DNA from: MWBF01 sp964614645
GTDB taxonomy: Bacteria > Chloroflexota > Anaerolineae > CG2-30-64-16
Direction: 5' to 3'
Assembly: GCA_964614645.1 (NCBI GenBank)
Contig: CAZTMA010000042.1
Span: forward strand, 1 to 36,660
DNA: 36,660 bases
Shown here: piece by piece, positions 32,321 to 36,660 of the stretch
How the letters are laid out: each line of letters begins with the position of its first letter
Position numbering within the stretch: position 1 is the stretch's first letter
The notes under the pieces: generated by a model
Database searches by the model: none
Seen by the model: the letters and a program-made list of their open reading frames with translations, nothing else
Told to the model about the DNA's origin: nothing
Position numbers and translations under genes: made by a program

Positions 32321-33652
32321 TCACTGGCCAGTGAGCCGAGCTGCCATTCGCTCCCGGCGCTTCTGCACATCCTTGGGATATGTTAAGTAAAACAGGAACC
32401 AGAAGACGGCATTCACCGCGTAAGGTATGCTGAGCATATACAGGAAGACCTTGTCGAGGCTGCCCAGCGCACCGGCCAGGGGCTTGATCAACAGCAGGTA
32501 GATGGCCGTGATCGCGCCCTGGATGAAGGAGAAGAGCAGGGCGAAGGTGGTGGCAGCATACTGCGGCTCCACGATCTGGCCGACCATCGGCAGCACCGCG
32601 CCCGAGAAGCCCCACGAGCCGATCGTCCCGACCAGGAAGGCCACGATGTAGACAATCAGGCCCCTGCCCCAGTCCACCTGCGTGAACAGGTAGGTCCCGA
32701 TGGCCCAGCTGATCAGGTAGATCTGCATGAACATGACGCGGCCCTTGTCCCCGAACTTCTTCTGGAAGAAGTCGCCGAGGGCACCGCCGGTGAAGCCACC
32801 GACCGCCCAGCCGGCCATGAAGACCGTGTAGAGGACCGCAGCTGCAGGGGTTTCCCAGCCGCGCACGTTCACGAAGTAGGTCACCATGAAGGCGAAGAAC
32901 ACCATCGAGGTCACGAACAGCAGCATGACTGCCAGCAGCCAGAACGACGGAATCTTGATGATCTCTTTGATGTCCGTGATCTTGAACTTGCCGGCGTCCG
33001 GGTCGCCAGCCACGATGCGGCGGGGCGGCTCCTTCAGAAAGATCTGGAGTAAGAGGCCGCTCAACAGGCTGAGGCCGCCCATGATGAACATACCGATGCG
33101 CCAGCCATTCTCCGGCGTGGGCCAATTGGCGAGTTGGCCGATGAGTGGGGTCAGGACGAGGCCGGCGGCCACACCGATGGTGCGGAGGGTGCCGTAGGCC
33201 TTGCCGCGCTCCTCTTCATCGAACATGTCCACCATGAGACCGTTTTGGATCGGTTCGGCCGCGACCGTACCGATGACGCCGATGGTGTAGAGGATCAATA
33301 ACTGCGTGTAGTCTTGAGCAAAGCCTGCGGCGGCAGTCCAGAGGCCCCAGAGGCCGGTCATGAAGACCAGGATTTTCTTGCGGCCGAACTTGTCGCCTGC
33401 GATGGCCCAGAGCGTGCCGAAGAGCATGCGGGCCCACTTGCTGATGCTGGACATGGTGCCCAGTGCACCGATATCCAGGCCCAAAGCCTTTTGGATGACC
33501 GGGAACAAAGTGTTGATTAGGCCGCCTTCCATGCTGTCGCTCATCGTGCCGACAGCGAAGGCGAACATGGCGCCCGGCCGCGTCTTCTTGTACTCCGGCG
33601 TCAGCACAGACGGGGGAGCTGCGGTAGGGAGGGGGGGAGCTGCTGTTGCCAT
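32321..33652 (-). CDS. MFS transporter, probable glucuronide importer
   Basis: A major facilitator protein of 443 residues with about twelve predicted membrane helices. The MFS loop 2-3 signature GDKFGRKK is present, and a second cytoplasmic loop carries basic residues (KEPPRRI). It is the first gene of the minus-strand run and lies 90 bp before uidA, so glucuronide or glucuronate uptake is the natural reading; the sequence alone does not fix the substrate. ATG 33652 is chosen because AAAGGAGAG precedes it. The open frame extends to 33706 but skips that ribosome site. Confidence 0.85.
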   Translation of the reverse strand: MATAAPPLPTAAPPSVLTPEYKKTRPGAMFAFAVGTMSDSMEGGLINTLFPVIQKALGLDIGALGTMSSISKWARMLFGTLWAIAGDKFGRKKILVFMTGLWGLWTAAAGFAQDYTQLLILYTIGVIGTVAAEPIQNGLMVDMFDEEERGKAYGTLRTIGVAAGLVLTPLIGQLANWPTPENGWRIGMFIMGGLSLLSGLLLQIFLKEPPRRIVAGDPDAGKFKITDIKEIIKIPSFWLLAVMLLFVTSMVFFAFMVTYFVNVRGWETPAAAVLYTVFMAGWAVGGFTGGALGDFFQKKFGDKGRVMFMQIYLISWAIGTYLFTQVDWGRGLIVYIVAFLVGTIGSWGFSGAVLPMVGQIVEPQYAATTFALLFSFIQGAITAIYLLLIKPLAGALGSLDKVFLYMLSIPYAVNAVFWFLFYLTYPKDVQKRRERMAARLTGQ

Positions 33653-33849
33653 GGAAATACTCTCCTTTGAACGAGCTGGTTTGCTAACGGTTGCAACCAT
33701 CATCAATTGGTCGTTGGACCGGACCTATCCGTAATGTTCGCATGAAGAAAGTATTCGCAGACTCGCTGAGAAGGCACCTCCTGGCAGCTACGAGCTGGTG
33801 ACATCCAAGGGCTGATGAGCGCATGAGCCTGGCGCGCAGTACATCACCG
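33653..33849. other. 197-bp leader region before the MFS-uidA run
   Basis: The likely promoter region of the long minus-strand run. A perfect 10-bp palindrome GGTTGCAACC lies at 33689-33698, 37 bases before the MFS start, and could be an operator. No convincing -35/-10 pair is visible on the minus strand. The remaining bases show no gene. Confidence 0.4.
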
Positions 33850-35108
33850 TTACAGCCGGGCCTGCCATTTTTCAGCCCAGACGAGCTCGTTGGGCTTGCC
33901 CTTAAAGTCCGACTCGCCCATGATTTTGTCGACGACGTGCTTGATGATCTCTGCATTGCTGTGGTACGCGTTGATATAGCACTTGACCATCGTCGCGTCA
34001 TGCAGATGGGTCGTGAAGTTCAGCGAGACCATGACGGTCGGGACCTCCCAGACATACCAGGGACACTCGTTGCTCATCGCGGTCTTCCACTGGATCCGGT
34101 AGTTGTTCTGTGCGCCGTAGCCGACCACGTCTGCGATGATGAGCGCAGCGTCGACATTCTGGCGATAGTCCAGCGTGCGACCCTTGACCCGCGTCGTGCC
34201 GTCGTTGACAGTGACCTCAAAGCCGCGGCTTTCCAGTTCCGCGGTCACAGCCTCGCAGACCTTCGAGCCTGCGGCCACAATGCCGCCCACCTCGCCCTGG
34301 AGATAGTACAGGCGGATGCGCCGGTGCGTCTCCGGCCGGATGGGCAACTGGTTCAGCGTGTTCTTGACAAGCGTGATGCCCTTGTCGGCTGCATCGGCGC
34401 GCATGGCCAGGTGCTCTGCACAGCCGATGACCGCCAGGTCCTGCGCGGTCTTCTGCAGCTTGCCCTCGGCCTGCTTCTGGTGCAGATTGAGCTTGGCCTT
34501 CAGGCCGAGAACCCTGCGCACGGCGTCGTTCATGCGCTCTTCGGTAATGACTCCGTTCTTGTAGCCGTTGAGCATGAAGGTGAAGTCTTCCTCCATGTCG
34601 TTGAAGAACAGGAACATGTCGCAGCCGGCGGCGATTGCGGCGGGCACATAGTCTTCGCGGCGCATGGCCGATGTCATGCCGAGCATGTGGCTGGCATCGG
34701 TGATGACCATGCCATTGAACCCCAATTGCTCTTTGAGTAGCCCCGTGATGAGTTCCGGGGCCAGGGTGGCAGGCATGATGTCTTCATCCATCAGGGACGG
34801 ATTCAACTGCTTCGAGTAGTACGGCAGCGCGATATGGCCGGCCATGATCATCTCGACGCCGTTGATGATATGGTGGCGGTAGACGCGGCCGAACGAGGCA
34901 TCCCATTCTGCGGGCGAAAGCTCGTTCACGCCCAGCACGAGATGCTGGTCGCGTTCCTCGGTGCCGTCGCCGGGGAAGTGCTTGATGCAGGTCACCATGT
35001 GGCCCTCAGCGCCGGCACGGTAACCATCGATGTACGCGCTGGTGTATTTGATGACGTCGTCGGCGTTGGTGCCGTAGGCGCGGGTATTAACAATGGTGTT
35101 GCGCCAGT
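33850..35108 (-). pseudogene. 5'-truncated GH3 beta-N-acetylhexosaminidase-like gene
   Basis: The minus frame is open from the IS edge to a TAA at 33850-33852, about 419 codons. It contains VNTRAYG, then KHFPGDGTEERDQH, the NagZ-type motif with its His/Asp pair, and VITDASHM with the likely nucleophile Asp, then a C-terminal domain ending in WAEKWQARL. Typical family proteins have roughly 110-170 residues before VNTRAYG; these are absent because the IS begins at 35109. The reading is in frame right up to the IS (TGG CGC AAC ACC). An internal ATG (34998) could start translation but would lack half the barrel, so it is treated as inactive. A role in N-acetylhexosamine release would fit the lyase-epimerase pair. 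Confidence 0.82.
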
Positions 35109-35123
35109 CAATACCTTCGCCAA
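35109..35123 (+). repeat. Left terminal inverted repeat of the IS
   Basis: CAATACCTTCGCCAA, perfectly complementary to 36567-36581. Its outer edge is where GH3 homology stops. Confidence 0.85.
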
Positions 35124-35152
35124 ACTGGCGGTAAGGCAGATGTGAAGTAAAC

Positions 35153-35213
35153 GGGCTTTCGTAGTAGAGTTGTTGTTCACCACGAACCTCAGCTCAAGGA
35201 CTAACGAAAGCCC
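35153..35213 (+). promoter_or_regulatory. Leader hairpin before the transposase start
   Basis: GGGCTTTCGT (35153-35162) and ACGAAAGCCC (35204-35213) form a perfect 10-bp stem around a 41-base loop, and the right arm touches the ATG. In an RNA entering from outside, it could hide the ribosome-binding region. Such hairpins limit read-in expression of some IS transposases. Confidence 0.5.
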
Positions 35214-36566
35214 ATGCCGGATATTGTAGCACTTTTACAATGTTTCCAACCGTTCCTGACGGCGACCACGTTGGGCCAGTTTGGTCGGATCATCTTGGCG
35301 CTGCTGGCCATGACCGGCCGGGTGACGATGCTTGGCATCTCCCGCTGGGCTGGTCGTGGCGGCAGTTATCGCACCGTGCAGCGCTTCTTCTCTACGACGC
35401 TGCCCTGGGCCACGTTGTTTTGGGTGTTCTTCCGCCACCATCTGCTGCGGCCAGATGACGTCTACCTGCTGGCCGGCGATGAGGTGGTGGTCAGCAAAGC
35501 CGGCGCCTGCACGTATGGCCTGGATCGGTTCTTTGCGGGCGTGTACGGCCGGGTGATTCCGGGCCTCGCCTTTTTCAGCCTGGCGCTGATTAGCACCCAA
35601 GAACGCCGCGCATTTCCGGTACGCATTGAACAGGTCGTCCGCAGTGCGGCTGAAAAGGCGGCCAGTGCGGCCAAAGCCGCCGCCAAACAGGCGCCCAAGT
35701 CGGGTGAGCCGCGCAAACGGGGTCGGCCCAAAGGCAGCCAGAACAAAGTAGCGGCGGACGTAACCTTGTCGCCCGAATTGCTGCGCATCCAGGCCATGCT
35801 GACCGCCCAACTCAAACTGATGGCCGGGCACATGCCCCTGGCCTATCTGGTCTTGGATGGGCATTTTGGCAACCATCCCGCCATGCACATGGTGCGCCAG
35901 TGCGGCTTGCACCTGATTTCCAAGTTGCGCTGTGACGCCGCCTTGTATTTACCGTATGATGGCCCCTATCAGGGGCATGGCCCGCATCGCAAATACGGTG
36001 ACAAGCTCGCTTATCGGCAACTACCCGAGAGCTGTCTCAAGACGACGACCGTCGAGGGTCACATTGAGACCCGCATCTATCAGACCCAAGCCTGGCACAA
36101 GGAGTTCCGCCAGCCGCTCAATGTCGTGGTCATCGTCAAGACCCATCGGCAAACCCGGGCCTGGGCGCATGTGGTGCTGTTCAGCAGTGACCTGGCACTC
36201 GCCTACGACCAGCTGATTGACTATTATCGCCTGAGGTTCCAAATCGAATTCAACTTCCGGGACGCCAAACAGTATTGGGGCCTCGAAGACTTCATGAACA
36301 CGACCGAAACCGCTGTGACCAACGCGGCGAACCTGGCTCTGTTCATGGTCAACGTCTCGCAGCGCTTACTTGCCAACCTCCGGCCCACCGATCCGGAGTG
36401 TAGTATCTTGGACTTGAAAGCCTTGTGTCGCGGCGCCAGATACGTGACCGAGGCCATCAAAATGCTTCCGGAAAAGCCTGAGCCCATTCTTTTGGCTCGC
36501 ATCTTCTGCCGATTGACCGCTTTAGGCCGCATTCATGGCGGTCAGCCAGCTCTGAGTTCGCCCTGA
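35214..36566 (+). CDS. DDE transposase, IS4 superfamily
   Basis: A transposase of 450 residues. The DDE set appears as Asp89 (LLAGDEVVVSK), Asp215 (YLVLDGHFGN) and Glu345. Around Glu345 is an exact IS4 signature Y-x2-R-x3-E-x6-K (Tyr338, Arg341, Glu345, Lys352). A low-complexity Ala/Lys linker (about 144-165) leads to RKRGRPKG (167-174), an AT-hook-like DNA-binding motif unusual for such an enzyme. It appears full length and intact, so the element may still be active. ATG 35214 follows the leader hairpin; AAGGA (35195-35199) is rather distant and GAAAG lies in the stem. Confidence 0.9.
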   Translation: MPDIVALLQCFQPFLTATTLGQFGRIILALLAMTGRVTMLGISRWAGRGGSYRTVQRFFSTTLPWATLFWVFFRHHLLRPDDVYLLAGDEVVVSKAGACTYGLDRFFAGVYGRVIPGLAFFSLALISTQERRAFPVRIEQVVRSAAEKAASAAKAAAKQAPKSGEPRKRGRPKGSQNKVAADVTLSPELLRIQAMLTAQLKLMAGHMPLAYLVLDGHFGNHPAMHMVRQCGLHLISKLRCDAALYLPYDGPYQGHGPHRKYGDKLAYRQLPESCLKTTTVEGHIETRIYQTQAWHKEFRQPLNVVVIVKTHRQTRAWAHVVLFSSDLALAYDQLIDYYRLRFQIEFNFRDAKQYWGLEDFMNTTETAVTNAANLALFMVNVSQRLLANLRPTDPECSILDLKALCRGARYVTEAIKMLPEKPEPILLARIFCRLTALGRIHGGQPALSSP

Positions 36567-36581
36567 TTGGCGAAGGTATTG
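36567..36581 (+). repeat. Right terminal inverted repeat of the IS
   Basis: TTGGCGAAGGTATTG, directly after the transposase TGA (36564-36566) and complementary to the left repeat. Confidence 0.85.
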
Positions 36582-36660
36582 GTTGCAATTGCAACGTTGC
36601 AACACTTGGCGGACGCCAGTATGATGGGGCGTTGCAATTGCAACATTGCAACACCTGGCG
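36582..36660. repeat. Two copies of a 30-bp TTGCAA-rich repeat at the window edge
   Basis: Copies at 36582-36611 and 36631-36660 differ at two positions and are 49 bp apart. Each begins with the perfect 14-bp palindrome GTTGCAATTGCAAC, then [AG]TTGCAACAC[CT]TGGCG. The intervening 19 bases are unique. More copies may follow beyond the window. No GH3 coding sequence is recognisable here. Confidence 0.75.

Larger units (their letters stand above)
35109..36581 (+). mobile_element. Complete IS4-superfamily insertion sequence, 1473 bp
   Basis: Bounded by perfect 15-bp terminal inverted repeats: CAATACCTTCGCCAA (35109-35123) and TTGGCGAAGGTATTG (36567-36581). Similarity continues weakly inward. A single transposase gene fills the element and its stop codon abuts the right repeat. 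No target-site duplication is evident: the left flank ends GCGCCAGT and the right flank begins GTTGCAAT. It interrupts the GH3 gene. Confidence 0.88.

Noticed and set aside
35098..36592. Target-site duplication of the IS
   Set aside because: The 11 bases before (GTTGCGCCAGT) and after (GTTGCAATTGC) share only their first five positions, which is not a convincing duplication.
36582..36660. CRISPR array
   Set aside because: Only two repeats are visible, the intervening 19 bases are too short for a typical spacer, and no cas gene is present. Better described as a palindromic tandem repeat.

Overview
The window is a GC-rich bacterial chromosome segment. Gene content (short NAD-type Gnd, GT4 glycogen synthase, a LarA homologue among sugar-acid genes, many intergenic palindromes) suggests an environmental Chloroflexota bacterium such as Anaerolineae or Caldilineae. 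That placement is inference; no rRNA or marker gene is present.

Left part, plus strand (1-8243): the last 30 codons of an unidentified gene; a very large propeller sensor histidine kinase split by a one-base frameshift; its LuxR-type response regulator; then a two-gene unit with its own extended -10 promoter candidate, encoding an N-acetylneuraminate-lyase-like aldolase and an N-acylglucosamine 2-epimerase (a sialic-acid or amino-sugar branch). The epimerase converges on a ROK regulator across two strong hairpins.

Central part, minus strand (33652 down to 8346): seventeen consecutive genes, all co-directional with gaps of 0-153 bp. In transcription order: MFS transporter, uidA, uxaC, gntK, SDR mannonate oxidoreductase, LarA homologue, PfkB (KDG-like) kinase, tkt, tal, rpiA, gnd, Ca-type P-ATPase, glgA, pgi, glgC, pgm, ROK regulator. 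Read as metabolism this runs from glucuronide import and hydrolysis through glucuronate, fructuronate and mannonate to the pentose phosphate pathway, then to glucose phosphates, ADP-glucose and glycogen. There is no mannonate dehydratase or KDPG aldolase. The LarA homologue keeps all four key residues of the nickel-pincer active site and sits between the mannonate-forming enzyme and gluconate-using enzymes. The main hypothesis here is therefore a dehydratase-free route: mannonate is epimerised at C2 to gluconate, phosphorylated by GntK and oxidatively decarboxylated by Gnd.

Nine junctions in the minus-strand run contain the same kind of DNA: inverted repeats built from a heptamer close to GGTTGMA. 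Each fills the space between one gene's stop codon and the next gene's Shine-Dalgarno site, and three stop codons lie inside or at the edge of repeats. Other palindromic modules recur between genes and inside two coding regions (the kinase and rpiA).

Right part (33850-36660): a NagZ-like GH3 gene has lost its 5' part to a complete IS4-superfamily element of 1473 bp. Beyond the IS, GH3 sequence does not resume; instead there are two copies of a 30-bp TTGCAA-rich repeat that reach the window edge. No gene-free stretch exceeds 300 bases, and no tRNA, rRNA or convincing CRISPR array was seen.
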